Origin: Panax quinquefolius
Lineage: Eukaryota > Streptophyta > Magnoliopsida > Apiales > Araliaceae
DNA: 64,000 bases
Assembly: GCA_020205615.1 (NCBI GenBank)
Contig: CM035170.1
Location: 115,490,213-115,554,212 of the forward strand
Reading direction: 5' to 3'
Of this stretch, positions 11,857 through 22,461 are shown piece after piece; positions within the stretch are counted from its first letter, which is position 1, and every line of letters begins with the position of its first letter. A program made the translations under genes and the position numbers. The notes beneath the pieces were generated by a model. The model saw only the letters and a list, made by a program, of their open reading frames with translations, ran no database searches and was not told where the DNA came from.

Positions 11857-11915
11857 ATCCAAAAATAAACTTTATGTTAACCATGAAGTGGTTAGCATGA
11901 AGTTTATTTTTGGGT
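11857..11915. repeat. Second copy of the foldback arms in inside-out order
   Basis: The same arm sequences as 11372-11507 occur as ATCCAAAAATAAACTTTATG...GTTAACC (11857-11882) and GGTTAGCATGAAGTTTATTT... (11890-11915), separated by 7 bp. The ends that are outermost in the other copy face each other here, as expected from two adjacent elements or a rearranged one. Confidence 0.5.
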
Positions 11916-12171
11916 AAGTTGGTCAATGAGTGTTGACACGCAAATTTGATATCGTGTATCCTAAATTTGTGTTCTACATCAGGTATTTCAGCATTTAATC
12001 GATATGTTTTTTGAATTTATCACGACCATTCAAAATCAAGTTCACCAAGATTGGTTGATTCAGTTTTGTATCACCATAAAACTAGAATAGAGATGATTAA
12101 TGAGCATATAGTCCAGACATTTTTATTCATCTCTTATTTTTCCTTTCTTAATTAGTTCTGCCAGCTATTTG

Positions 12172-12442
12172 GTTCGGTGACTCAAATGTTTATGGATGCA
12201 AGCAGGGAGTACCTGACATTGCATGGGGAAAACACTCGAATAGTCTTGGATGTAGATGCGGGGTTGCTAGTTTTAGGGGGTTCTTTTCGAGAGAGATGTT
12301 CTCACTATGTCTTTTGCACCAAAAGATAAACATGAAGCTCAAGTTCAATTTGCATTTGAAAGGGGCATACCTGCAATATCAGAGCAAGGTATTTGACATC
12401 ATCCATTGTGCACGATGTAGAGTTTCTTGGCATGTCGAAGGT
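12172..12442 (+). pseudogene. Fragment of a plant putative methyltransferase (PMT/DUF248 family, PMT24-27 type)
   Basis: Pieces of the SAM-binding region of the Golgi PMT family are readable in more than one frame: VPDIAWGKHS (from 12209), VLDV then CGVASF after a lost base, [13 protein letters not shown] (about 12290-12330), [17 protein letters not shown], and [17 protein letters not shown] (about 12390-12440). A one-base deletion interrupts the glycine-rich SAM motif. A short internal deletion (roughly 12 residues between AIS and VFD) also disrupts it. No introns are seen, so it may be a retrocopy, but flanks show no poly-A. Family functions in pectin and wall matrix synthesis; this copy cannot encode an enzyme. 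Confidence 0.85.
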
Positions 12443-12722
12443 TCCATCGATTACAGTTTCTATTTGAGAAAGTTATGAACTGTTGTGAATTGAAAGAAAT
12501 GGTGAAACAATATTTTCTTTTTCATTCAGCGGGGTTGAAAGAAATTGTTGTGATTAGGCTATTATGATTTGGCATATTCGTCTAAATTTTTTTTAATCTA
12601 GTCCGCTAGTTATTCTAGCAGAATGTGGAATTTTTTTTTATCCACGACATTAATAATTGTAATGGACGCTAGAGATGCTATTTACTAATTTTATCTAAAT
12701 AGCAAATACATGTTATAGATCA

Positions 12723-12763
<41 letters not shown>
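12723..12763. repeat. (CT)n(TA)n compound microsatellite
   Basis: A CT dinucleotide run changes directly into a TA dinucleotide run. Confidence 0.95.
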
Positions 12764-13640
12764 CCCGATTATGAGTACTTGATAATACGATTATTGAAGG
12801 AATTGAACAATACATAATCTTTTATATTACAAATTACTTTTATCGTTATCACGAGATTAACCAGGCCAATTTAATTACACAAGAGATTATGTTACTTGAG
12901 TCCTCGCTAGGGGCGGATCTATATACAGAGCAACATAGGTTGTTGTCGGCCTCTGTTGATTTTTTTTTATTGGTATAGGGACAAGACAAATGTGTATTTT
13001 AATAAATTTAAAGGAACAGATTAATGGAAGAGTTAAACTTGGAGGGGGCAAAATAAATTTTGATAAATGAATTCTAAATACAAGTACAAAAATCTTCTTA
13101 GTTTTAAGGCTTGGGTTAAACTTAGAAGTACAAAACTAGTTTATACTTTGAAATTAATTCATGATTTTGTTTGAATATAGAAAACAAATTTGATTTGGGG
13201 CTTTAAACATTTGGAAAATCATTCAAATTGAACTATTACTAGTAACTGAAATAAGTTTATAAATTGTATCTAAATATTTTTTTTTGAATTTTTTTTTTAA
13301 TTTGGATTATAAATATTTATTGTAATTTATAAATATTACAAGTTTTTTTTATTTAATTTCATCAAAAAATTAATTAAAATTCGCTCGTACTAAAAAAAAT
13401 TCTTGTATCCGCCTCTGATCCTCGCAAAAAGTTACTCAAAGTTCAGACATCTATCGAAACGATTTATAATAAGTGAGGACAAGACCAATATATATATAAA
13501 TTAAATTAAAAATAACCCAAAAGATCGAGTTGGTTGATTGATAATGAGCATAATGATAATTAAACACTTAAAACAGAAATGAGTTTAATATTTCATAAAG
13601 GAGTATGATCTTCAATTTGAAGCCACCTAGATATACATAC

Positions 13641-13648
<8 letters not shown>
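12764..13648. other. AT-rich intergenic DNA, nothing recognised
   Basis: No ORF with coding character, no repeat boundary and no RNA gene recognised. Confidence 0.5.

Positions 13649-13688
<40 letters not shown>
13649..13688. repeat. (TA)n microsatellite
   Basis: About 20 TA units, abutting the inverted repeat at 13731-13923. Confidence 0.95.
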
Positions 13689-13692
<4 letters not shown>

Positions 13693-13730
13693 TCGATCTA
13701 TAGCAAACGTTGTAAGAAAAATATCTTTAA

Positions 13731-13923
13731 TTTAGTTTCCAATATTTCGCAGTTTAATATTAAATATCCTCGTCTAAGCGTATTACCCAAATTTAAATTT
13801 TATTTAGTTTTCTATGCTCAAATGACTTCGGGATAGGGACGATGGCGGATTACTTTTATAAAGAGAGTATTTTGGACATTTATCCTGTTCGCAGTATTAA
13901 ACTGCGGAATACTGGAAACTAAA
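13731..13923. repeat. MITE-like element with about 32-bp terminal inverted repeats
   Basis: The left arm TTTAGTTTCCAATATTTCGC... (13731-13762) pairs with the right arm ...TACTGGAAACTAAA (13891-13923) with few mismatches. The 193-bp unit has no coding capacity. Family and target duplication not identified. Confidence 0.6.
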
Positions 13924-13999
13924 CTGCGGACGGGACCTCTATTAAACTGTTAGATCATCGAATGTACGCTCTCGATGTGTTGTAAACTAAACTCTTTTT

Positions 14000-14395
14000 T
14001 AAAAAAATTGATATGGATCGGTCCCCATATATATATATATGTAGGCGGAAATCGTCGCTTCTTTAGGGTTAGGGTTTCGTGTTGGTGAGGAGGAGAGAAA
14101 TCCACGAAAAGTGCTGAATTGATTGATTGATTGAAGAGGGAGAACGAGGTGGGTGATTACTCCAACGACGCGCGGCGTGAACCCTAGAATCCGGAACCGT
14201 GTTAGGAGTAACAGGATTCCAAGAGCCTTCTTCGAGTCCTTGAGTTGAGAGAATGTCCAAACCCTTTGGTGCTTTTTAGGTGGAATCTCCAAGCCTTTAA
14301 GTCACCAAAAGGGTCCTTTGATCTTCCAAGAGTCCAAGTCTTCGATCTCAGAGAAGTCCCCTTCCAAATGGAATGGAAGGGGTATTTATAGGGTT
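14000..14395 (-). other. Orphan minus-strand TATA region with short leader-like sequence
   Basis: A strong TATA box TATAAATACC (minus, 14381-14390) is followed downstream by a 25-bp hairpin around CCCCTTCCATTCC (14358-14382) and a leader-like stretch. GC content is higher than in neighbouring DNA. A G-box ACACGTGG lies upstream at about 14558-14565, and telobox-like repeats (TTAGGGTTAGGGTTTC) are at 14061-14076. Overlapping 63-97 codon ORFs show no known domain. This could be an LTR end or the 5' part of a lost gene. Confidence 0.35.
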
Positions 14396-14983
14396 TTCGG
14401 AAAGTAGTCATGTCTGAGGCACATGCCTTGAAAAAATTCCGAAATACCCTTTAGTCCTTGAGTAATGCCCATATTGCCTCGCCTCTTCTAGCCGCCAATC
14501 CAATCCCTCAATCAATTCCCAAACGAGCCGCCTCCACGAGTCTTACGCCTCGGGACACGTGGAGGCTTTCATGATCTCCACATTTATTTCTCGACTTTTT
14601 CGTCTTTATTTCCTTGGGTTATCACGAACCTAATTTGCACCCTTAATGAAGCCGTGGAACCCTAATTGCACATTCAATTCAATTAGGTCATGTGAACCCC
14701 TAATTTGTACATGGACTCACATTTGCCCCACTCGTCGGTCACACCTTGAATTGGTGATGGTGATCGTGCAAATTTCTTCAAGTCTTTGAGTCGTGTTTCA
14801 AATTTTTTTGAACAATGTAATGAGCTCGATCTTACAAAGTCCCGAAAACAACAAAATTCTTGGAGAGGGACCCTTTAGGGTAGCTCACCCACGAAATATT
14901 AAAAATCTTCTCCAAATCCTGCACACCCTTTGTTTCCTTCAAATATACATATATATATATATATATATAGTACACAAATATTT

Positions 14984-15023
<40 letters not shown>

Positions 15024-15461
15024 TATGATAAGACAGACCAATAGTGAGAATTGATTTGAAGTCGTGAAAATACTTATTAAAATGCTATATACACTACATG
15101 ACAAATTTACTTAGTGCTTCACATTCTATAGATTTAATTCTCAAGATTATATACGTATGGATGTACTTGGTTAAAACTTTTAAGACTAAGAACATCCATA
15201 TCCATCAATCACATAACACATACCAAAGATATCTATCTATCTAATGCATAAATATGGATTGAAGGCTTTTTTTTTTTTTTTTTTTTTTTTTTGGTGCAAA
15301 CGAATTTTATTTTGAGAAATAAAATAAAGTCTCTTCATGTAAAATCAAAACATTTACATTATTTTGGAAACAAGATCAAATCATTTCTATTTAGAAATAG
15401 AATATTTGATTCCATAATATATATATATATATATATATTTATTTTATTTTATTTTATTTTA

Positions 15462-15497
<36 letters not shown>

Positions 15498-15573
15498 TTT
15501 TTTTTTGTGGAAAATAATTCAAGATAAATCAAATTATAAAATAAGGTCTTATTTTATTTTGAAAACAAGGATC

Positions 15574-15622
<49 letters not shown>

Positions 15623-16005
15623 AGTGTCTTATTATGATCAAATGTGCAAATAAGTATAATTAATCTATATGTATACATGATATAAACTTAACCATGATCT
15701 CTAGTCAAGCAAAAAATATCCTCAATCTTAGTGATCTCGTGGTGATCTCAGTCACCTATGTATACTTGATTATATGGGCTAGCTAGGTGCCTTGAAGCGT
15801 GCGTATATTCAAAGTAATATCCTCAATCTTAGTGATATGCATTGCGGTGATTATGCACGATGATTGAAAGGAATTTCCATGCTAATTAAGATCTTATTTT
15901 ATTTTGAAAATAAAATAAAATCATCTTTATTTGGAAACGAGATCAAATCTTTTGCATTTAGAAATAGAATATGTGTTTCCATAATATATATATATATATT
16001 TTTTA

Positions 16006-16051
<46 letters not shown>

Positions 16052-16164
16052 ATTTGGAAACTTAAAAAAATCAATTTTGTATATATTCAAGATCCCAATT
16101 ATATGTATTCTGTTAAGTAAGCCTTACCAACTTCCACCCAACCAAAAATATTATATAATCAATT

Positions 16165-16196
<32 letters not shown>

Positions 16197-16635
16197 CTTA
16201 TTTTACCCTAAATAGGGGAAAAATCAGTCTCTTGATGACCCAAGATCGAAAAATAAATTCTCTAAATAGAGTAAATACTACTAGTATTAGTGTATTATTA
16301 TATTTGCAAGGAAAGAAAGCCATAATAGTAGTATCGTCTTCAAAAATAAATTCCCATTATTGATATCATCATAATTGTCTCTCTTTTTTTTTTTTTTTTT
16401 TATTATTAAAGATAATTATATATATATACTCAAAAAGATATAATGAAATAAAAGATGATTTGATTTTATAAACTGATGATTTGATAATGTAATTGATTCA
16501 TCAGTTTATAAAATGAAATCCTTAAAATTAGCCTCAAATAACGAACCTGCGTGAGTTGATTGTGCTTCATGCCAATCTGTTTGTCAGATTATTCCACTAC
16601 CATCACCACCACAATCTTTGATTTCTCCGCTTAAG
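14396..16635. other. Intergenic belt of AT microsatellites
   Basis: No gene seen. Long TA or TATATG runs lie at about 14946-15026, 15417-15438, 15580-15620, 15984-16042 and 16418-16428. A TTATT/ATT run is at about 15439-15500, and poly-T tracts at about 15269-15292, 16172-16197 and 16385-16401. Two similar segments around 15290-15430 and 15890-16000 (AAATAAAATAAA..., TTTAGAAATAGAATAT) are diverged copies of one repeat. Short ORFs here are low-complexity chance readings. Confidence 0.7.
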
Positions 16636-16793
16636 GCCCTCCTCCCGTTATTTTTCAAGATCCATGGCAAATTAAGAAGACTCTCACGCCTTACGAAATC
16701 GCCATCGGAAAGCTAAATCGTCGTCTGCTCTACGATGCTTTCGAGTATGTTTTCCGAAGACCTTTGGACGCTTTCGATCATTTGGTCATGGTG
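16636..16793 (+). pseudogene. Possible isolated exon of a B3 DNA-binding-domain protein
   Basis: One frame reads without stop from an acceptor-like TTAAG (ending 16635) to a donor-like GTAAGG (16794). It begins PPPVIFQDPWQIKKTLTPYE and continues through IGKLNRRLLYDAF to HLVMV. The DPW-IKK-LT...L.RLL pattern resembles the start of B3 domains in the small plant B3 family, but the later part diverges. Base composition is much more coding-like than the AT-rich flanks. No other exons of such a gene are found nearby, so it is probably a relic or captured exon. Assignment is tentative. Confidence 0.35.
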
Positions 16794-16799
16794 GTAAGG

Positions 16800-17635
16800 C
16801 ATAAATTTGAATGTATATATATTTTATATTTATATTAATATATATATATATATAAATATATATATTTTATTTATAAAATATATATATAAATATATTTTAT
16901 GAATGTATAAATTTGAATGAATATATATTTTATATATATTTATATATAAAATAAATACGGAAATCATCGATTTATAATTTATTTATTTATTTATTTATTT
17001 ATTTATTTTTTATTTTTTTTGTGCCAAAAGTAGGATTGATTTTTTAAGCAGGTTCTAAATCTCAAGTATCCTCGGAAAACACTAAATATATTTGTAGTTT
17101 GCTTTCGAATAGTGGTTCCTTCCAAATCAATATTCCAATCTAGCAAATCTAATGTTATGTAAAGATCTTTTGATCATGGAGGAATACAAATTTTACTCTG
17201 AGATGGCCATTAACGATGAATAAAACAAGAATCAATAACCTCTCATTATTTAGATTGCATAATCTATGCATGAGAGAGTATAATATAAAGAAATTATAAA
17301 GTCCATTTTTGAACTATTGTTTTATCCTCACGGCATTGTTCAGATTCCATCTAGTAATTGTTCTTTCTTCAACGTCAGTAACTCCCAAGCATGATGGAGA
17401 GTAGGGGGTCTTCTGCTTTTAATGACGTGAAGAACTAATAAAGTCTTTACAACACCATCGAAAGTCGAGTGTGCACCTTTCAAAATCGGACCAAACCCTT
17501 AACCGCAGGCCATTTTGCATCGCCTTTTTTTCTTCTGCTAAAACAAGCACAAAGATATTCAGAGAGTGCACCGAGAGATGGGTGGTGCCAGAGCCAACAA
17601 AGTCAACGCCGTCATGAGATCCCGATCTCACCACC

Positions 17636-17676
<41 letters not shown>

Positions 17677-18191
17677 CAAAGAATAGGACTAACTATAACA
17701 TTAAAACTAAAATATGAACATATTAAATAAAACCCTATGGAAAATGTCGAATTGCTTCGCATTTGAATAAACCTTATTTTACACTTTAGTCATTTGACTA
17801 ATTAAGGTGGGAAAGTGACTCCTTAGACTTTGAAGTGATATAACATTATTGAATAATATAGTTGTTAATTTTCTTGAAATGGGGTCTTAAGGCTAAAACG
17901 GAATTAATTATCATGGAAAATTTGTTATTATAATCGACTTATTACCCTTTAGTTTCTTAGAGTTAGTGTAATAGTACATTTTGTGCTTCCCACAAGGAGT
18001 GATATATATCTGAAATGCACATTTAAGATTGTGGATTTTGAAATGCTACACCCGTTGTGCCATGTTAAGTAACATAACCGTGAACCTCTAGTCGTGTTTA
18101 TTTTCCGCTTGGTTAATTCTTTGTGATTGCTTCAACGACTTCTCTTTTCGAATAATCTGTAGTATTTCTTTTTTTTTTGAACCACACCACC
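16800..18191. other. AT-rich intergenic DNA with a 36-bp poly-T tract
   Basis: TA/TTTA-rich stretches at 16815-17025 and a poly-T run at about 17639-17676. Just before the tract, a short plus-strand reading (from ATG 17579, MGGARANKVNAVMRSRSHHP) looks coding-like but runs into the T tract. Nothing else recognised. Part of 17.7-18.2 kb could be the 3' end of the Tat element inferred to the right. Confidence 0.4.
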
Positions 18192-18770
18192 ATGACGAGG
18201 AAGGATTTACTCAGAGCCATTTCATCTTAACAAGGTCATTGGCTCGGATATTACGGAAGAAAGGGAACACTACAAGGAGGAAGGATCTATTAGAGCCATT
18301 TCACCTTAACAAGGTCATTGGCTCGGATATTCTCGGAGAAAAGGAACAACGCAAGAGAGGAAGGATCTATTAGAGCCATTTCACCTTAACAAGGTCATTG
18401 GCTCGGATATTACGGAAGAAAGGAACACCGCAAGGAGGAAGGATCTATTCCAGCCATTTCACCTTAACAAGGTCATTGGCTTGGATATTACGGAAGAAAG
18501 GAACACCGCAGGAGGAGGATCTATTCCGAGCCATTTCACCTTAACAAGGTCATTGACTCGGATATTCTGGAAGAAAGGAACACCGCAAGGAGGAAGGATC
18601 TATTCCGAGCCATTTCACCTTAACAAGGTCATTGGTTCGGATATTCTGGAAGAAAGGAACACCGCAAGGAGGAGGAATTTATTCCGAGCCATTTCCCCTT
18701 AACAAGGTCCTTGGCTCGGATATTTTGAAAGAAAGGACAACCCCACAAGGAGGAAGAATTCATTCCTATC
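18192..18770. repeat. 79-bp minisatellite of palindromic units
   Basis: Seven recognisable units, anchored on GAGCC at 18214, 18293, 18373, 18451, 18528, 18607 and 18686, plus a worn eighth. Unit length is 77-80 bp. Each unit holds a nested palindrome: outer arms TCCGAGCCA / TGGCTCGGA and inner ACCTT-AAC-AAGGT. The array sits where the 3' untranslated region of the minus-strand Tat element is inferred to lie. Confidence 0.9.
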
Positions 18771-19526
18771 AGTTGATTCGACGAGTAAGGAGAAGTTAAA
18801 TGTAAGAGGGGAGAGCTCCTTAGGTGGCTAAATCCTACTGAATTCAACCACTTGGGGAACCGACCTAATGGCCTCTTTTTTCACATTTCCCAGTTCTTCT
18901 TTTACCCTTTTATTTGAATAGCTCTAATGCTTGTGCTCTTTTTCTTCTTTCGGTGTTCGTGATCTTCTTTCCCGAATCCAGGTGTCCGTGATCTTCCTTT
19001 CCCAATCCAATCTTCTTATTTAAGTTTCATACCCTCTCTCTTGTTATGGTAAGCACTTAATTTCAAATGCTCATTCACTTTCTTTCCTTGTTTTTAGAAT
19101 TCTCATGTTATATTTTCTTGTTGCGAGACTCAACTCCGATGTGAGCGTGCATAGATGGACTTGGTATGATTATGACCGAGGATCATTCGGTATAATCATG
19201 CGGGGATGATTCAGTAATTGAAAACATGAATTATCTTTAGCCGTAGTGCATGGATAATTTGTGGTCGTTCGATACTAATGAATATCCTTGCTTTGTCGTG
19301 AGTGCGAGGGATGATTCGACGATGTGGATTAATTATTGAAATTTGAGTCTCAAAGAATGAAATATTAATTCATGGATGTGTTCAAAGTCATCATGTGGCT
19401 TACGTGCGTAGATGGACTTGGTATGATTATGACCGAGGATCATTCGGTATAATCATAACCGTAATTGAAAACACAATTATCTTTGGTAGTAGTCATGGAT
19501 AATTTAATGGTCGTTGATACTAATGA
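18771..19526. other. Retrotransposon-derived DNA left of the plus-strand gypsy LTR
   Basis: 18771-19125 is pyrimidine-rich and unassigned, probably Tat-derived. 19126-19526 is a fragment of the mid-LTR hairpin array seen in all gypsy LTRs of this window, with two copies of the ATGATTATGACCGA hairpin at 19166-19199 and 19423-19456. Confidence 0.5.
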
Positions 19527-21915
19527 ATTTTATCGATAAAGATTTAAATTTTGTCAAATAATTTTTAATATTATGGTGTGAATTTGAGATAATATTATAG
19601 TTGTGGGTAGTATTTATAAATTTTGCAAAGTATCACAGTGGTTATATTATATTAGATTGGTGGGGAATATTATCGGTTTAGCGGGAATATTAAATATTCA
19701 TACAACGCTGACTCGATCATTGGTGGACCCTACAATGAAATTATTGTCGGATTGAAAAAGCGACAAAAATATTTTATTGAAATAACGGCGGAAGTTTTCT
19801 GGTAGTTCTTGTTGAACTACTTTCGGTAGTAAAAATGATGTCGTGTGGTTGCGTAGTAGCTGCGGTATTGATTATTGATGCTTATGTGAGAAGTCACTCG
19901 GTTTGATTCCATTATTGTCGATTAATAATATGAATTATTATAGCGATAATGGCGTTTTGTTTTATTATTATTATTAGCGTAATAAAAGCGAAACATCTTT
20001 ATATAAAATAGAATACTTTATTAAAGTTATTACATAAATAGAATATATTATATTTTATTATGCATAGTGTTGCGTAGTGTTTTTGCGTAGTGTTTTTGCA
20101 TAGTATTGCATAGTGTTTGCATAGTAAAATGTTTTTATATAAATAGAATATATTATATTTTATTTAAAGATTTTTTTTTAATGGATAGTCAGTTAAAATA
20201 AATCAATACGGGATAGTTCATGGATTAATTCTTATGCATTCCATTTTCCTATAAATAGAAGCTCGTTCCTTCATTATTTTCTTACGAATTCATTGAAACT
20301 ACAGAGAGAATTATAGAGAAAAGCTATAGAGAAAATTATAGAAAGAAGAAGAGTATTACTTCTCTTCTTCTTACATATTAGGTTCTTTTCACGGTGAAAT
20401 GTTATTCTTTCTTTCTTGAAGAGAACTTACATTATTCCATTCATTATTATTACATTGGAATAACTTTGTAAAAGTGGCATACCTATACATAACTTTGTAT
20501 CTGTGGCGTACCTATACTTGGTGAAATCCTTATGTTATTCCATTCTTATTATTACATTGGAATAACTTTTGTATCTGTGATTTACCTATACTTGGTGACA
20601 TTCTTACTTTATTATTACATTGGAACATCACATGCATGTGTTTTTACAGGACTGGTTAAGATTTTTATTATTATTGGCATCATCATGCATGCATGTGTTT
20701 TACAGGACTGGTTAAAATCTTTATCGTACATTGGAATATCTATCATGTGTTTTTAGGATGCAGTTCCATCTTTATTATTACATTTGGAACATCACAGCCG
20801 GTGTGAATTTCACGACTGGTTCCGTTATTATTATTACATTGGAATAACTTTGTCTGTCATCTGAATCTGCGTGCGTGGTGATTTCTTTTGTTATTCCATT
20901 CTTTATTATACCCGGTTGGTTAAAACTTTGACTTATATACTCCATGAAATTAGTAGAATATCCTTGATATTTGCGTTTCATCGATATCTTTTCATGGAAA
21001 TATTCTTGATCATTCTTGAATTTTACTCTCTGAAAGCGATGTCGTGTTGACAATTTGGGCGTTAATAATTCATGGATTAAATAATTCTTGAACTTGTTTT
21101 ATTGAATTATTATGTCATTGTCATCATCCTCATATTATATTATGTTATCTTTGGCTTACGTGCGTAGATGAACTTAGTATGATTATGACGAGGATCATTC
21201 GGTATAATCATGACTTGATATAAATGATGTGACAAAAAAGTCCTCGATGGCACATGTAATGCGATGATGGATAGTTTTTGGTATGATTATGACCGGGGGT
21301 GATTCGGTATAGTCATGACCATTGATAATTTGATGAAAATCCTTGGCCAGTAGTGCGGGGATGATTAGATGTGGTGGTTTATTTATTAAAATTTGAGTCT
21401 CGGCGATAAAAATTGATGAAAACCTTTTAAAACCTAAAAGATAGTAGACTTTATTCTCTACTTGACTCTTTTAATGGATTGCTTATTCATTGCTGATTAA
21501 AGCTGGTTGTCTATTGTATTTTATCGGTTTAACTTTCTTTGTTGAAGGCTAATGATAATTTATTACGCATTATCTTAGTCATAATATTTCTTCTTGGGCT
21601 AGTTGAGCTCACCCTTTCTTTCCTTTGTTCTCTTGAGAAATGAGAACATAGGCTGAGAGACGAGTCGGGGAGCAGTAATGGTCGAGGAGGATAGCATTAG
21701 TAGTCCTCACTATTACGTGAAATAGTGTGATAATAGTTGTAATGAGGACTCCTTTTGAGTTTGTATAATATCTAGTAGACAATATTTGTATTCAAACTCA
21801 CGATTTATATCGTATTATACCACGCAGATTATATTAGTAAGTTGTATTTGAATTTATGTACCATGTAAGTGGCGACCCAAGATGGGTGGCGTATACCTAA
21901 TTTTGGGGCGTCACG
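19527..21915 (+). repeat. Left LTR of the plus-strand gypsy element
   Basis: Near-copy of 25722-28120. TATA box CTATAAATAG at 20249-20258; the roughly 1.6 kb from there to the LTR end would be transcribed leader. Contains hairpin-array motifs at about 21165-21420. Ends GTACCATGTAAGTGGCGACC...GGGGCGTCAC. Confidence 0.85.
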
Positions 21916-22079
21916 GTTGGTATCGAGCTTAGGGATATGATCCTGGCTAAGATGTGAGAATAAGAACTAGGAGGGAGGCAGAATTCCTTATTAGTATGAC
22001 CTACTAAATTTATTTGGTATTTGATTGGTCGATCGAGTATAGTGATAATATGTTGCATGTTAATTAACCCTTGTTTTGT

Positions 22080-22461
22080 GGCGGTGTTTGTATTTAGATG
22101 TTGTGAATAGGGCTCGGTTATTGGGCGCGATAATGAGTCGACTCAACGAAAAAAGGTAACGACCAACAACACGATAATAATCATCTTTGTGTGATAGCGA
22201 CCATCGAACAATGATGACCATCGTGGGAGAAATTATCATGCCAAGAATGGTAACCACTTGGTGGTAATCATGGCGAATATAATAGAAGTGGAAATTTCAA
22301 GAAGAGAAGGTCATTTAGCTCGATTTTTGTTCGTTTACCAAAGTCGAATCCAATTTGGGACGGTGGCACCAAAAGCGGATCTGGATAAAACAAAAGTCGT
22401 TGGTTTTAGGAAGTGCGTTTTCATGACTTCTCAAAAAGCGAGTAACTTCGAGCGAAGTTAG
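22080..22461 (+). pseudogene. gag C-terminal remnant of the plus-strand gypsy element
   Basis: Read in shifting frames, this stretch parallels the His/Gly/Asn-rich gag tail of the related minus-strand element at 54896-55426. It shares a basic GNF-KRR-like segment followed by a WDGGTK-like segment, and the same downstream non-coding sequence. Several frameshifts are present and no full CCHC knuckle is readable. Confidence 0.5.

Larger units (their letters stand above)
10127..12171. other. AT-rich intergenic DNA with microsatellites and foldback repeats
   Basis: No gene seen. It holds an (AAT)n run at about 11056-11084, (TA)n at about 11155-11190 and 11706-11738, two related foldback repeats (separate entries), and a short perfect hairpin CAACGGACC/GGTCCGTTG at 11621-11629 and 11642-11650. 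The stretch 10784-11020 begins ACTCCCTCTCATT and ends near AAAACGGGAATAGTAAT, which resembles a worn Stowaway-type MITE. Confidence 0.5.

Noticed and set aside
15864..16211. 115-codon plus-strand ORF and its neighbours at 14793-15527
   Set aside because: Almost entirely Tyr/Ile repeats and poly-Phe from TA and T runs; chance readings of microsatellites.
17419..17717. ORFs with poly-Lys or poly-Phe ends around the poly-T tract
   Set aside because: Produced by the homopolymer. A retroposed poly-A tail was considered, but no gene body or target duplication could be identified.
22258..22461. 67-codon plus-strand ORF as an independent gene
   Set aside because: It is one frame of the decayed gag tail of the plus-strand gypsy element.
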